Source: Haliclystus octoradiatus
Taxonomy: Eukaryota > Cnidaria > Staurozoa > Stauromedusae > Haliclystidae
Assembly (NCBI GenBank): GCA_916610825.1
Contig: OU744448.1
Coordinates: 18,041,936-18,105,935 of the forward strand
Reading direction: 5' to 3'
DNA: 64,000 nt
The notes under the pieces are model-generated. The model saw nothing but the letters and a program-made list of their open reading frames with translations, was not told the DNA's origin and did not search any database. Position numbers and translations under genes: made by a program. This document shows, piece by piece, positions 63,521-64,000 of this stretch (position 1 is the stretch's first letter; each line of letters begins with the position of its first letter).

Positions 63521-64000
63521 CTACAAATGAAAGACAAGAATATGTCTAAGTTATAAACATATAACTTCAGAAATTAAATAAATCTAACTTTGCAGAATGA
63601 TCGAGTAATATTCTGAGTAGGTAAATATTGCTGAAGAATTGAATTGAATGCGATATGTCATATATTACTCAAAATACTTTACAAAGGTCATTCTGTTTTG
63701 TACGTCTATCCCTAGATCAAATATAATATCTATTATTGCTGTTGTCATGGACAGGTGACGTGAGCCGCTGAAGAATTCATTTCACATCAACACTATTGTT
63801 AACACTATTGTTGAAGTTATGTAGAATTCTCTTTGTTGGGTTGGTTTTGTAAACCACATTGATTAGTCAATCAAACGTGTTAGCATGTTTCTCACAGCAA
63901 CACTATATCTAATGTGTTTGATATTTCCAAAAGGTGTTCACATTTAATCAATAAATATGTCAAAGATTGTGACGAATAATTCAGAATGTGTTCAATTTCA
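63521..64000. other. no recognisable gene
   Basis: Probably further intron of the TNP2-like gene. No second upstream exon is evident. Confidence 0.45.

Overview
This 64 kb window is AT-rich, intron-bearing eukaryotic DNA, very probably from an invertebrate animal. The phylum cannot be fixed from sequence alone. Two host-type genes are supported: three exons of a RAD51D-like recombinase on the + strand (19527-19617, 20405-20475, 41685-41840) and a two-exon gene for a TNP2/CACTA-transposase-like protein on the - strand (63452-63520, 53199-55388). A third, weaker candidate is a small secreted protein in two exons (50007-50195, 51331-51489). Almost everything else is mobile or tandemly repeated DNA.

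Layout. 1-6000: a complete Ty3/gypsy-type element (843-5201, identical 159-bp LTRs, intact 1277-codon gag-pol on -) sits inside a decayed Penelope-like element (PLE) that forms an inverted pair with a second PLE fragment. 6000-16000: two identical 783-bp Harbinger-like MITEs in inverted orientation (7598-8380, 15184-15966) bracket a ~196-bp satellite array (about 8650-13325) and a fold-back element (13602-15176) carrying a CR1/L2-like LINE insert. Target-site duplications show that the segment between the MITEs has been inverted. 16000-19500: a GTGCACGCC minisatellite, then a PLE fragment with two hammerhead-ribozyme motifs. 19500-42000: the RAD51D-like gene, whose last visible intron is 21.2 kb and is packed with LINE, copia, MULE, MITE, BEL/Pao and fold-back elements and a 560-bp (GGAT)n tract. 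43500-49600: remnants of a gypsy element, an RTE-like LINE split by a 213-bp MITE, and other debris. 50000-53000: the secreted-protein candidate and a second satellite made of alternating 181/189-bp monomers. 53199-63520: the TNP2-like gene, whose intron holds a complete BEL/Pao element (55699-62338, identical 266-bp LTRs, intact 1760-codon polyprotein) and a pogo-like MITE.

The interest lies in structural history. Identical LTRs and intact ORFs mark two very recent retrotransposon insertions. Four insertions can be removed in silico with an exact target duplication (TA, TTAA, a 12-bp repeat, GTAT); in two of them a LINE reading frame is restored. A MITE-mediated 6.8-kb inversion can be proved from flanks alone. 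A full type-I hammerhead fold lies at a PLE junction. An unfamiliar fold-back family has a conserved one-sided tail, 11-12-bp target duplications and a repeated membrane-protein-like ORF in its arms; it is the best candidate here for something undescribed. Many short ORFs in these repeats are chance readings and are not annotated.
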